A stretch of DNA of 64,000 bases from AAA044-D11 sp965268555 (GTDB lineage: Bacteria > Actinomycetota > Actinomycetes > Nanopelagicales > Nanopelagicaceae): positions 620,001 through 684,000 of the forward strand of contig OZ254174.1 of assembly GCA_965268555.1 (NCBI GenBank), given 5' to 3'. Every line of letters begins with the position of its first letter. Within the stretch, counting starts at the first letter, position 1. Below are positions 18,661-27,800 of the stretch, piece by piece. Under the pieces are notes generated by a model, which saw nothing but the letters and a program-made list of their open reading frames with translations, was not told the DNA's origin and made no database searches. A program made the position numbers and the translations under genes.

Positions 18661-19551
18661 CTATTTTTTCACCCTCTTGATCTCTGTAGCAGTTAACTTG
18701 ATTCGCCAAACACTAATCCACACCAAAGTTGCTCCGAGTAAATGAGCACCTACAAGAATTTCGGGCAAGCCAGTGAAATATTGAATGTAACCAATTGCGC
18801 CTTGGGAGAGTGAGATTAAGAAAAAAATCAGCACTAACCGTCCTAATAGTTTTTTTGTGACTTCATTTTCCGAAACTTTGATAACAAAGTAGAGCGCAAC
18901 GGTCAGACCAATTAGGAGTATCACGGCATCAGCATGAATCCAGGACATTAAACGCGGATCAAGTTTGTAACGCACTGCATTCTCATCACCAGCATGCGGG
19001 CCAGTTCCGGTCACAACTGTGCCGATAACTAAAACTATGAAGGTAAGATAAATAACAATCTTGGAGAGCAATTCAGTAGTCGGCAAGGTTTGAATCATTG
19101 GCCGATCTAGGATTCGATGCCGAAGGGCGAGCGCACCCGCGATTAATGGCAGCGTTAAAACAAAGTGTGCTGAGACGGAAATAGGATTTAACTTTGTCAG
19201 AACCGTTATTCCACCTAATACAACCTGTCCCAAAAATCCTGCAATTTGTAGAATTGCAAGGCCGCGCAATCTTTTGTAGTCGCCACGCGATTTCAATTTT
19301 CTAATGATGTAAACCAAGCCAGCAAGTGCCAGAATTAAAATAACCCATGCAATTAACCGATTACCAAATTCAATCCAGGCGTGGAGTTGGCCTTGAGCTT
19401 GATGGATAACAGGTTTTATCGAGCCATCTGTGCATTCGGGCCAAGTAGGGCACCCCAAGCCTGATCCGGTAAGCCGAACTGCGCCACCTGTTACTACAAG
19501 GCCTGCTTGAAAGATGAGAAGAGCAGTGAAGATAAATGCTGGCAGGCTCAT
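18661..19551 (-). CDS. ctaA: Heme A synthase (COX15/CtaA)
   Basis: CtaA oxidises the methyl group of heme O to give heme A for aa3-type cytochrome oxidase. It is a polytopic membrane protein of about eight segments. The loop after the first segment has GGAVRLTGSGLGCPTWPEC, including the cysteine pair typical of this class, and conserved histidines follow in later segments. Its usual partner ctaB (heme O synthase) between ctaA and tkt is missing here. TAGGCT on the minus strand lies 6 nt before the ATG, consistent with a leaderless mRNA. Confidence 0.93.
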   Translation of the reverse strand: MSLPAFIFTALLIFQAGLVVTGGAVRLTGSGLGCPTWPECTDGSIKPVIHQAQGQLHAWIEFGNRLIAWVILILALAGLVYIIRKLKSRGDYKRLRGLAILQIAGFLGQVVLGGITVLTKLNPISVSAHFVLTLPLIAGALALRHRILDRPMIQTLPTTELLSKIVIYLTFIVLVIGTVVTGTGPHAGDENAVRYKLDPRLMSWIHADAVILLIGLTVALYFVIKVSENEVTKKLLGRLVLIFFLISLSQGAIGYIQYFTGLPEILVGAHLLGATLVWISVWRIKLTATEIKRVKK

Positions 19552-19557
19552 GCTCGT

Positions 19558-19563
19558 AGCCTA
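19558..19563 (-). promoter_or_regulatory. -10 element of a leaderless ctaA promoter
   Basis: The minus strand reads TAGGCT, then 6 nt, then the ctaA ATG. There is no Shine-Dalgarno. No good -35 is visible. Confidence 0.5.
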
Positions 19564-19621
19564 TGGGCAGGGCGCCTCTCCTTGCGGCAGCCTGCCGAGT
19601 GGCGGGTTTGGCCTATTTACG

Positions 19622-19635
19622 CAACAATAATGTTG
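19622..19635 (+). promoter_or_regulatory. SufR-type operator CAAC-N6-GTTG
   Basis: CAAC-AATAAT-GTTG is an exact match to the inverted repeat reported for SufR repressors in cyanobacteria and Streptomyces. Arms extend to CAACA/TGTTG around ATAA. Its last base is the first base of the likely sufR GTG start, so the site would sit over the transcription start and allow autorepression of the whole suf operon. Confidence 0.75.
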
Positions 19636-20309
19636 TGAAAAAGAGCGAAGAGAGAACCCGCGATTTAGTTGCTCGGGCAATTCTCGAAAATGGCCCAGCC
19701 ACCGCAGTAGCTCTTGCTTCGAAATTACACATTACGCCCGCAGGTATCCGTAGGCACTTAGATACTTTGGTCGCCGAGGGAGTTTTAACTGCACGTGAAC
19801 CATTCCAATCTTCGATTGATTCCAGAGGTCGGGGTAGACCTTCAAAAGTCTTCGTGATGACCGATGCTGGTCGTGAAAAATTTGAACATACTTATGATGA
19901 TCTAGCAGTTTCAGCACTTAGATTCATGTCATCAAAGGGAAGCAACACTCTTGTTAAGGAATTTGCACGCAATCGCGCAGAAGAGATAACAAAACGTGCA
20001 GCGCAGATATTGGCGAATAAGAAGAATTTAAGCGCCAAAAGCGACGCTCTAGCAACATTCCTGACCGAAGAGGGTTACGCAGCAAGCAATCATTCGCAAG
20101 GAATTGGTGAAGAGTTATGTCAACACCACTGTCCGATAGCGCATGTGGCTGCACAATTTCCAGAACTTTGCGAAGCCGAAACCGAAGCTTTTTCAGAGTT
20201 GCTTGGTACCCACGTGCAACGGCTAGCAACAATCGCTCATGGCGATGGGGTCTGCACAACATTTATTCCAAATACTAAAAACCTAACAAAAAACGGAAAG
20301 CGGGCCTGA
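19635..20309 (+). CDS. sufR: Iron-sulfur sensing transcriptional repressor SufR
   Basis: This is a DeoR/ArsR-like winged-helix regulator heading the suf operon. An N-terminal HTH (residues about 8-50, with TPAGIRRHLDTL as recognition helix) is followed by a wing and a C-terminal domain with cysteines at 162, 166, 179 and 207, the right number and region for a [4Fe-4S] cluster. I chose GTG 19635 over ATG 19563: the protein then starts about eight residues before the HTH, and 19563 lies inside the divergent ctaA promoter. It is likely a repressor that releases DNA when the cluster is lost. Confidence 0.88.
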   Translation: MKKSEERTRDLVARAILENGPATAVALASKLHITPAGIRRHLDTLVAEGVLTAREPFQSSIDSRGRGRPSKVFVMTDAGREKFEHTYDDLAVSALRFMSSKGSNTLVKEFARNRAEEITKRAAQILANKKNLSAKSDALATFLTEEGYAASNHSQGIGEELCQHHCPIAHVAAQFPELCEAETEAFSELLGTHVQRLATIAHGDGVCTTFIPNTKNLTKNGKRA

Positions 20310-20310
20310 C

Positions 20311-21729
20311 ATGAGCGATGTCTTAGCGAAGAATCCTGGACTCGAAGGAATCGGAAATTACGAGTTTGGATGGTCTGATAAAAACGATGTCGGCGCTAAT
20401 TCCAGACGCGGGCTGAATGAAGAAGTTGTGCGCGATATTTCATCTAAGAAGAGTGAACCGCAATGGATGTTGGACCTGCGTCTAAAAGGGCTCTCACTAT
20501 TTGAAAAAAAGCCAATGCCAACTTGGGGATCAGATTTATCTGGCATCTTCTTCGACACCATTAAATACTTCGTTCGCTCAACGGAGAAGCAAGCTACTTC
20601 TTGGGAAGATCTACCAGATGACATCAAAAATACTTATGACCGTTTAGGTATTCCAGAAGCTGAAAAACAACGTTTAGTTTCTGGCGTAGCAGCTCAATAT
20701 GAATCTGAAGTTGTTTACCACTCGATTCGCGAAGATTTAGAAGCTCAAGGCGTTATCTTCGTAGATACTGACACTGGTCTACGTGAACACGAAGAGCTCT
20801 TCAAAGAATATTTTGGAACGGTAATCCCAGTTGGGGATAATAAGTTCGCAGCTCTGAATACCTCGGTTTGGTCTGGTGGCTCATTCATCTATATCCCTAA
20901 GGGTGTAAAAGTTGATATTCCATTACAAGCATATTTCCGTATCAACACTGAAAATATGGGACAGTTCGAGCGCACTCTGATCATTGCGGACGAAGATTCT
21001 TATGTTCACTATGTTGAAGGTTGTACAGCACCGATTTATTCATCGGATTCTCTGCATAGCGCAGTAGTTGAAATCATCATCAAAAAAGGTGCACGAGTCC
21101 GCTACACAACAATTCAGAACTGGTCGAATAACGTTTATAACTTGGTGACCAAGCGTGCGACATGTGCAGAGGGCGCAACCATGGAATGGGTTGATGGCAA
21201 TATCGGTTCTAAGGTAACTATGAAATATCCAGCAGTTATGTTGATGGGTCCTCACGCGAAGGGCGAAACTCTTTCGATTGCCTTTGCTGGTGAAGGCCAA
21301 CATCAGGATGCCGGTGCAAAGATGGTTCATGCTGCGCCGTACACATCTTCTTCAATCATTTCTAAATCTGTAGCTCGAGGTGGCGGTCGTACCTCGTATC
21401 GCGGATTGATTCAAATTAATGAAGGCGCACATCACTCAAAGTCGACAGTTAAATGCGATGCGCTTCTAGTTGATTCGATCTCTAGATCTGATACCTATCC
21501 ATATGTTGATGTTCGAGAAGATGATGTCTCAATGGGACACGAAGCTACAGTTTCAAAAATTAGCGATGATCAACTCTTCTATTTGATGTCTCGTGGCTTA
21601 GGCGAAGATGAAGCTATGGCAATGATTGTTCGTGGATTTATTGAACCAATCGCCCGTGAGCTTCCAATGGAGTACGCACTTGAACTCAATCGCCTAATTG
21701 AAATGCAGATGGAAGGTGCTGTTGGTTAA
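20311..21729 (+). CDS. sufB: Fe-S cluster assembly scaffold SufB
   Basis: SufB is the core scaffold of the SufBC2D complex on which Fe-S clusters are built. The 472-residue sequence shows the right-handed beta-helix core (for example VEGCTAPIYSSDSLHSAVVEI region) and the conserved CDALLVD motif. No intein interrupts it, unlike mycobacterial SufB. It begins one base after the sufR stop, so translation probably depends on sufR. The sufD ATG overlaps its stop. Confidence 0.97.
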   Translation: MSDVLAKNPGLEGIGNYEFGWSDKNDVGANSRRGLNEEVVRDISSKKSEPQWMLDLRLKGLSLFEKKPMPTWGSDLSGIFFDTIKYFVRSTEKQATSWEDLPDDIKNTYDRLGIPEAEKQRLVSGVAAQYESEVVYHSIREDLEAQGVIFVDTDTGLREHEELFKEYFGTVIPVGDNKFAALNTSVWSGGSFIYIPKGVKVDIPLQAYFRINTENMGQFERTLIIADEDSYVHYVEGCTAPIYSSDSLHSAVVEIIIKKGARVRYTTIQNWSNNVYNLVTKRATCAEGATMEWVDGNIGSKVTMKYPAVMLMGPHAKGETLSIAFAGEGQHQDAGAKMVHAAPYTSSSIISKSVARGGGRTSYRGLIQINEGAHHSKSTVKCDALLVDSISRSDTYPYVDVREDDVSMGHEATVSKISDDQLFYLMSRGLGEDEAMAMIVRGFIEPIARELPMEYALELNRLIEMQMEGAVG

Positions 21730-22814
21730 TGAGTACCTTAACCACTAATTATTTAGCGCCTTCGGGTCGCGAAGAAGCGTGGCGGTTCACACCGCTTTCG
21801 CGTCTTGGTGGACTCTTGGATGCGTCCGTAAACCTAGAGAGTGCAAACTCTATTTCTCTGGTAAAAAATATCGAAGGCGTGAAGTTCTCAGTGAAGAGTG
21901 CAGAAGATTTGCCTGCGATCTCAGTAAGTGATGATTCTGCAACTATCCGAGCGCGAGAGTCTATAACTCAGGTAACTCATATTGAGGTAGCTAAAGATGC
22001 GAATCTAAGTGAGCCAATTCTTCTAGAGCGCACTTCGTTGAACGGAAACCCGCAAGCAAGCAGAACTTTAATATCTGCTGGGGTGAATTCACATGCCACG
22101 ATAATTCTTCAAAATACTGGCAACGCAATTTTGGCGGATGAGATTGAATTTGATGTGGCCCCAGGAGCTAACTTAACTTTCGTTTCGCTACAAGAGTGGG
22201 ATGCAAAGACGGTTCACCTGGGCCGCCAGCATGCAGTAGTAAGCAAAGACGCAGAATTCAATTCAATCGTTGTAACTGTTGGTGGATCTTTAGTTCGGCT
22301 TCTTCCTACTGTCGAATACAGCGGACCAGGTTCGAGCGCTGATTTGCAGGGACTCTACTTCGCAACAGACGGTCAACATTTAGAACATCGGTTATTTGTT
22401 AATCACAATGTGCCTAACGCTAAAAGCCGGGTTAATTACAAGGGCGCACTTGCGGGAGATAAAGCACATACTGTCTGGATTGGCGACGTTTATATTCGCG
22501 CTAACGCAGAAGGAACTGATACTTACGAGTTAAACCGAAACCTTCTTCTCTCTGATGGTGCTCGCGCAGATTCAGTCCCTAACTTAGAGATTGAGACTGG
22601 CGAAATAGTTGGCGCCGGTCACGCGAGCACTACAGGGCGCTTTGATGATGAACAACTCTTCTATTTATCTTCACGTGGTATTCCTGCAGAGATTGCTCGT
22701 CGTTTAGTAGTTCGTGGCTTCTTCGCCGAGATCGTGGGCAAGATCAAGAACGAAGAGATTGAAAATAGATTGATGGATCGCATTGATGCTGAGCTAGCCA
22801 AGGTTGGTGCGTAA
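21729..22814 (+). CDS. sufD: Fe-S cluster assembly protein SufD
   Basis: SufD pairs with SufB in the SufBC2D scaffold. It is 361 residues, with a divergent N-terminal half and a beta-helix C-terminal half containing GAGHASTTGRFDDEQLFYLSSRGI, the SufB/D family signature region near residue 296. The ATG overlaps the sufB stop by one base (TAATG). Confidence 0.95.
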   Translation: MSTLTTNYLAPSGREEAWRFTPLSRLGGLLDASVNLESANSISLVKNIEGVKFSVKSAEDLPAISVSDDSATIRARESITQVTHIEVAKDANLSEPILLERTSLNGNPQASRTLISAGVNSHATIILQNTGNAILADEIEFDVAPGANLTFVSLQEWDAKTVHLGRQHAVVSKDAEFNSIVVTVGGSLVRLLPTVEYSGPGSSADLQGLYFATDGQHLEHRLFVNHNVPNAKSRVNYKGALAGDKAHTVWIGDVYIRANAEGTDTYELNRNLLLSDGARADSVPNLEIETGEIVGAGHASTTGRFDDEQLFYLSSRGIPAEIARRLVVRGFFAEIVGKIKNEEIENRLMDRIDAELAKVGA

Positions 22815-23129
22815 ATGTCGGAGCTATCTTTTGATTCATTAGTCGAACGTAAGCCAGTGAAAATTGATCTAAATGGCACTCCGGTCTGCGTAACTCGGAT
22901 TGGTGACGAAGTTTTTGCGATTGCAGATACTTGTTCACACTCTGAAGCCTCGCTTTCGGAAGGTGATGTAACTGACTACAAAATTGAGTGCTGGTTGCAT
23001 GGCGCTGAATTCGATTTAAGAAGCGGGGAAGTAGTCACACCACCGGCTTCGATTCCAGTTGAAGTATTCGACGTAATTCGCGAAGGCGACACAATAAAAA
23101 TTTCTAGCAGAAAATCTGCCCAAGGTTAA
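22815..23129 (+). CDS. Rieske-type [2Fe-2S] ferredoxin in suf operon
   Basis: A 104-residue Rieske protein of the small non-heme oxygenase ferredoxin class. Cluster ligands are Cys40-x-His42 and Cys59-x2-His62. Such a gene between sufD and sufC is a common actinobacterial feature; an electron-carrier role in cluster assembly is plausible but unproven. It starts directly after the sufD stop. Confidence 0.93.
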   Translation: MSELSFDSLVERKPVKIDLNGTPVCVTRIGDEVFAIADTCSHSEASLSEGDVTDYKIECWLHGAEFDLRSGEVVTPPASIPVEVFDVIREGDTIKISSRKSAQG

Positions 23130-23139
23130 GGAGAGAAAA

Positions 23140-23892
23140 ATGAGCACACTAGATATTAAGAATTTACAGGTTGCAGTTGCAACGGAGAACGGCTTCACAG
23201 ATATTCTGCGTGGCGTTGATCTAACTATCAAGTCGGGTGAAACACATGCGATTATGGGACCAAACGGTTCTGGCAAATCTACTTTGGCTTACTCAATCGC
23301 CGGACATCCGAAGTACACGATCACAGGTGGATCTGTAACTTTGGATGGTGTAGATGTGCTTGCGATGTCAGTAGATGAAAGAGCCAAGGCTGGCCTTTTT
23401 CTAGCAATGCAATATCCAGTTGAAGTACCTGGAGTTTCTGTAACTAATTTCTTGCGTACTGCTGCAACTGCTATTCGTGGCGAAGCCCCAAAGGTTAGAA
23501 CTTGGGTTGGCGAAGTGAAGGAAGCAATGGCTTCACTTAATATGGATCCAAATTTTGCAGAACGTAACGTTAATGAAGGCTTCTCTGGTGGCGAGAAGAA
23601 GCGTCATGAGATCCTTCAACTAGAACTGCTAAAGCCAAAGTTTGCAATTTTAGATGAAACCGACTCTGGTCTCGATGTTGACGCGCTTCGCATAGTGTCA
23701 GAAGGCGTGAACCGGGTTAAGGGTAATAGCGATCTTGGAATCATGCTTATCACTCACTACACAAGAATTCTGCGTTATATCAAGCCAGATTTCGTTCACG
23801 TCTTTGCGGCTGGAAAAATTGTCGAAGAGGGTGGACCAGAGTTAGCAGATAAATTAGAAGAGAAAGGTTATGCAGAGTACACAACTGCATAA
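23140..23892 (+). CDS. sufC: Fe-S cluster assembly ATPase SufC
   Basis: SufC is the ABC-type ATPase that drives SufBD conformational change. Walker A GPNGSGKS is at residues 40-47, the SufC-type signature FSGGEKKRHEI follows near 150, and Walker B is FAILDETDSGLD, with the Glu-Thr-Asp variant typical of SufC rather than transporters. GGAGAG precedes the ATG. Soluble, 250 residues. Confidence 0.97.
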   Translation: MSTLDIKNLQVAVATENGFTDILRGVDLTIKSGETHAIMGPNGSGKSTLAYSIAGHPKYTITGGSVTLDGVDVLAMSVDERAKAGLFLAMQYPVEVPGVSVTNFLRTAATAIRGEAPKVRTWVGEVKEAMASLNMDPNFAERNVNEGFSGGEKKRHEILQLELLKPKFAILDETDSGLDVDALRIVSEGVNRVKGNSDLGIMLITHYTRILRYIKPDFVHVFAAGKIVEEGGPELADKLEEKGYAEYTTA

Positions 23893-23895
23893 TCA

Positions 23896-25149
23896 ATGAA
23901 ATCAATGTTCTCTCCGGCAGAGATTCGAAAAGACTTTCCAATCTTCGCTAAAACCATGCGTGGTGGTAATCGCTTGGTCTATTTGGACAGTGGAGCTACG
24001 AGCCAAAAACCTCGTTCGGTTTTGGATGCTGAGCGCAATTTCTATGAGCTTCACAATGCCGCCGTGCATCGTGGCGCTCACCTGTTAGCAGAAGAAGCCA
24101 GCAGTGAGTACGAAAGCGCAAGAGCAGTCTTAGCGAGTTTTCTAAATGCCCAGGTGGACGAAGTGGTATTTACCAAGAGCGCGACTGAAAGTCTGAATGC
24201 GATTGCATATTCATTTGGAAACTCTTCGCCAGGATCAAAGTTTGCCCTTAAAGCTGGAGATCGAATTGTTGTATCTGAGTTGGAACACCACGCTAATTTG
24301 ATTCCATGGCAGCAATTGGCAAAGCGTACTGGGGCGGAACTGGTCTGGTTTCCAATTGATAGCGAGGGTCGATTAGATCTCTCAAAAATTGATGAACTTA
24401 TTAATAGCCGCACGAAAGTGGTTGCAATAACCCACCAATCAAATGTTCTCGGAACAATTGTCCCGATTGAAAAGCTTATAGAAGCCACTCATGCAGTGGG
24501 TGCCGTGTTTGTTCTAGATGCCTGTCAATCTGCTCCGCATTTCAAGATAGATGTGAAGAAATTGGGAATTGATTATTTAGCATTCTCTGGTCACAAGGCG
24601 TTAGGCCCAACGGGCGTTGGCATACTTTGGGGACGGCTAGAGCTTTTGAATGAGATGGAGCCATTTCTTACCGGTGGTTCAATGATTGAAACTGTAACAA
24701 TGACTGATGCAACTTGGGCGAGTGCACCGAAACGATTTGAAGCAGGTGTTCCAAATATGGCACAAGCGGTGGGTCTTGCCGCCGCAATTCGTTATTTAGA
24801 AGAACTTGGAATGGAAAACATTGCAAAGCATGAACGCGAACTAACCAGTTATGCCCTGGAAAAATTTAAGGATCTTGTTGGAGTTAAGGTAATTGGTCCT
24901 AATAGCAATGTGGACCGGGGTTCAGTTATTTCTTTCACCATGGATGGAATTCATCCACATGATGTCGGGCAGGTTCTTGATCAGTATGGAATTGCGGTGC
25001 GCACTGGGCATCACTGCGCTTGGCCGCTTATGAAGAAGTTGGGATTAGTCGGAACGACTAGAGCCTCCTTCTACATTTACAATGATGAGAGCGATGTAGA
25101 TAGTCTGATTTCGGCTATCGGTGAAACCAAGAAATACTTTAAGGTCTGA
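23896..25149 (+). CDS. sufS: Cysteine desulfurase SufS
   Basis: SufS is the group II, PLP-dependent desulfurase that supplies sulfur to the scaffold through SufU. The PLP lysine is Lys234 in SGHKALGPTG and the persulfide-forming cysteine is Cys374 in RTGHHCAW. Two starts are possible, ATG 23896 and ATG 23905; the second would give MFSPAEIRKDFP. Gap to sufC is 3 nt. Confidence 0.97.
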   Translation: MKSMFSPAEIRKDFPIFAKTMRGGNRLVYLDSGATSQKPRSVLDAERNFYELHNAAVHRGAHLLAEEASSEYESARAVLASFLNAQVDEVVFTKSATESLNAIAYSFGNSSPGSKFALKAGDRIVVSELEHHANLIPWQQLAKRTGAELVWFPIDSEGRLDLSKIDELINSRTKVVAITHQSNVLGTIVPIEKLIEATHAVGAVFVLDACQSAPHFKIDVKKLGIDYLAFSGHKALGPTGVGILWGRLELLNEMEPFLTGGSMIETVTMTDATWASAPKRFEAGVPNMAQAVGLAAAIRYLEELGMENIAKHERELTSYALEKFKDLVGVKVIGPNSNVDRGSVISFTMDGIHPHDVGQVLDQYGIAVRTGHHCAWPLMKKLGLVGTTRASFYIYNDESDVDSLISAIGETKKYFKV

Positions 25150-25151
25150 TC

Positions 25152-25589
25152 ATGGAATTAGATTCGCTCTATCAAGAAGTAATTTTGGATCACTATAAAC
25201 ATCCGCTTCACAAGAAGTTAAAGTCGGAATACACGGCGCAGGTCCACCACGTCAATCCAAGCTGTGGCGATGAAATAACACTCAACGTCTCCATGAAAGA
25301 TGGAGTTGTGGAGAGTGTCTCTTGGGATGGAGTTGGTTGCTCAATTTCGCAAGCTAGCACTTCAATAGCGGCAGATCTGATGATTGGCAAAACTCTGGAA
25401 AAAGCCCTCGCAACGGTCGATGCATTCTCACAATTGATGTCCAGCAAGGGGAATGAAACGGGCGATGAGAATGTTTTAGAGGATGGAGTGGCGCTAGCTG
25501 GGGTTTCCAAGTTCCCGGCTCGTATAAAATGTGCGCTATTGGGTTGGATGGCATTCAAAGATGCGGCACTGCAAAGCGGAGTTAACTAG
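25152..25589 (+). CDS. sufU: Zinc-dependent sulfurtransferase SufU
   Basis: SufU takes the persulfide from SufS. Its three conserved cysteines with an aspartate bind zinc: NPSCGDE (near residue 38), GVGCSIS (about 63) and ARIKCALLGW (about 129). The zinc-type insertion rather than an IscU-type sequence shows it is a transferase, not a scaffold. 145 residues. Confidence 0.95.
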   Translation: MELDSLYQEVILDHYKHPLHKKLKSEYTAQVHHVNPSCGDEITLNVSMKDGVVESVSWDGVGCSISQASTSIAADLMIGKTLEKALATVDAFSQLMSSKGNETGDENVLEDGVALAGVSKFPARIKCALLGWMAFKDAALQSGVN

Positions 25590-25607
25590 AACTAAATAGG
25601 GAGAAGA

Positions 25608-25928
25608 ATGAGCACTTCAAAAACTACAATCGATGATGTGACAGAAGCGATGAAAGATGTCATTGATCCGGAATTAGGTATTAACGTCATTGACTTGGGA
25701 CTTGTTTATGACATGCGCCTAGATGAGAACAATGTCGCGATTTTAGATATGACTCTGACTTCAGCTGCCTGCCCGCTCCAAGATGTTATCGAGGATCAAA
25801 CCCATCAAGTACTAGCGGACATTACTTCGGATGTAAAAATTAATTGGGTCTGGCTACCACCTTGGGGTCCAGGAAAGATTACTGATGATGGCAGAGAGCA
25901 ATTACGAGCGATCGGGTTCACGGTTTAA
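25608..25928 (+). CDS. sufT: MIP18/DUF59-family Fe-S assembly protein SufT
   Basis: A 106-residue DUF59 protein. The family motif DPELGINVIDLGLVYD is near residues 18-33 and the conserved cysteine is in TSAACPLQDV. SufT-type proteins act in Fe-S cluster maturation or transfer under high demand. GGGAGAAG precedes the ATG. It closes the suf operon. Confidence 0.93.
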   Translation: MSTSKTTIDDVTEAMKDVIDPELGINVIDLGLVYDMRLDENNVAILDMTLTSAACPLQDVIEDQTHQVLADITSDVKINWVWLPPWGPGKITDDGREQLRAIGFTV

Positions 25929-25931
25929 TTT

Positions 25932-27800
25932 GTGTCAATGCATGGCCAGTGGATGGCCCTTCGCTCACTTAGCTCTGACCAATCAGTAAAGAATCAAAAA
26001 CTTAAGGCAGGAACCTTCAAAAGGATTCTTACTTTCGCGCGGCCGTACCGCAAATACCTAGGAATTTTCTTAACCACTGTTGTCATCGACGCATTACTGG
26101 TTGTTGCGACCCCACTTCTATTGCGTTCGTTAGTGGATGAAGGTGTAGTTAAGGGCCGTGGTGATGTCGTAACGAAATTCGCACTAATAGTTGCCGCCCT
26201 TGCGATTGCAGATGCAATCTTCAGCGCACTTGGCCGTTGGTTTTCTAGCCGAATTGGTGAAGGCTTAATTTACGATTTGCGAAGTCAAGTCTTTGAACAT
26301 GTACAGAGACAATCGATAGCATTTTTTACAAGAACTCAGACAGGGTCCTTGATTTCACGAATAAATTCCGACGTTATTGGGGCTCAGCAGGCGTTCACAT
26401 CAACTTTATCCGGCGTGCTTAGCAATTCGTTGACGCTGGTTTTGGTAGCCGTAGCAATGTTTACGCTTTCTTGGCAGATTACATTGGTGTCACTGGTTCT
26501 GCTTCCTATATTTATTGTTCCGACTAAATGGATAGGAAAGCGACTAGCTGGATACACCAGGCGTTCATTTGAGTTGAATGCCGAGATGTCTTCAAATATG
26601 ACAGAACGATTCAATGTATCTGGCGCGCTTTTAGTTTTACTTTATGGAGATAGTCGCACTGAATCCACCAATTTCAGAGGTAAAGCACGTCGAGTAGCCG
26701 ATATGGGAATAAAGATCGCAATGCTCAACCGAATATTTTTCATTGCAATGACTTCGGTTGCAGCTATAGCAACAGCCTTTGCTTATGGAATCGGTGGCCA
26801 TCTCGCAATTAACAAAGAGATAACAATTGGAACTTTGCTGGCGATTACTGCGTTGCTAGCAAGACTTTATGGCCCACTTACCGCGCTTTCTAATATTCGA
26901 GTGGATGTAATGTCTGCTCTTGTCTCCTTCGAAAGAGTTTTTGAAGTTCTAGATCTAGAACCAATGGTCAAAGAGAGTTCTAACCCTAAACATCTAACGA
27001 ATGAAATCCCCGAAATTTCCTTTGAAAGTGTGATTTTTGCCTACCCTAAAGCTGAACAAATTTCGTTAGCCTCACTTGAAGCTGCAGCGAAGCCAGAGTT
27101 GATTGACAGCGGGGAAGTACTTCGTGGGATCACCTTTAAATGCGCGCCCGGAACTTTAACCGCAATTGTTGGGCCTTCTGGTGCTGGGAAGAGCACAATC
27201 TCTTCGCTGCTACCAAGACTTTACGATGTTACGAGCGGGGCGATAAAGATCAATGATCTAGATATTCGTGACCTGCCAATCCTGGAATTGCGTTCGTTAA
27301 TCGGAATAGTTACTCAAGATTCGCATATGTTTCATGAAAACATTCGAGACAATTTGAGATATGCCAAAGTTGATGCAACCGATGACGAGTTGCTTAAGGC
27401 CTGCGAAGCGGCACAAATTGGAACATTCATCAGCACTTTACCTAATGGTTTAGATACTGTCGTAGGCGAACGTGGTCATAGATTATCGGGCGGCGAGAAG
27501 CAGAGACTTGCGATTGCGCGTCTCCTTCTTAAAGCACCACGAATAGTTATTTTGGATGAAGCTACAGCTCATCTAGATTCAGAGAACGAAGCTTTGGTTC
27601 AAGAAGCGCTGAAATCTGCCCTTGTTGGCCGGACAAGTATCGTCATAGCCCATCGACTATCAACCATTGTGCATGCTGATCAAATCTTGGTGATTGATAA
27701 CGGTGAGATAGCAGAAAGTGGAGCGCACGAGGATTTGGTGGCAAAGGGCGGACTGTATTTTGAGTTATATCAACGGCAATCGCTTGGCTTCACGGAATAA
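25932..27800 (+). CDS. ABC exporter, fused membrane and ATPase domains
   Basis: A half-transporter of the MsbA/MdlB-like type B exporter class, forming homodimers in the membrane. A six-helix transmembrane domain spans about residues 40-330, and the nucleotide-binding domain has Walker A GPSGAGKS (about 414-421), signature LSGGEKQRLAIARLLL and Walker B IVILDEATAHLD. Substrate is unknown. The GTG is 3 nt after sufT; ATG at 25938 is an alternative. Its last 36 nt overlap the 3' end of the SURF1 gene on the other strand. Confidence 0.93.
   Translation: MSMHGQWMALRSLSSDQSVKNQKLKAGTFKRILTFARPYRKYLGIFLTTVVIDALLVVATPLLLRSLVDEGVVKGRGDVVTKFALIVAALAIADAIFSALGRWFSSRIGEGLIYDLRSQVFEHVQRQSIAFFTRTQTGSLISRINSDVIGAQQAFTSTLSGVLSNSLTLVLVAVAMFTLSWQITLVSLVLLPIFIVPTKWIGKRLAGYTRRSFELNAEMSSNMTERFNVSGALLVLLYGDSRTESTNFRGKARRVADMGIKIAMLNRIFFIAMTSVAAIATAFAYGIGGHLAINKEITIGTLLAITALLARLYGPLTALSNIRVDVMSALVSFERVFEVLDLEPMVKESSNPKHLTNEIPEISFESVIFAYPKAEQISLASLEAAAKPELIDSGEVLRGITFKCAPGTLTAIVGPSGAGKSTISSLLPRLYDVTSGAIKINDLDIRDLPILELRSLIGIVTQDSHMFHENIRDNLRYAKVDATDDELLKACEAAQIGTFISTLPNGLDTVVGERGHRLSGGEKQRLAIARLLLKAPRIVILDEATAHLDSENEALVQEALKSALVGRTSIVIAHRLSTIVHADQILVIDNGEIAESGAHEDLVAKGGLYFELYQRQSLGFTE

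Noticed and set aside
19563..19634. ATG at 19563 as the start of sufR
   Set aside because: It would add 24 residues unlike SufR N-termini and begins inside the -10 of the divergent ctaA promoter; GTG 19635 fits the HTH position better.
20311..21729. Intein in SufB, as in mycobacteria
   Set aside because: The 472-residue protein is continuous with no insertion.
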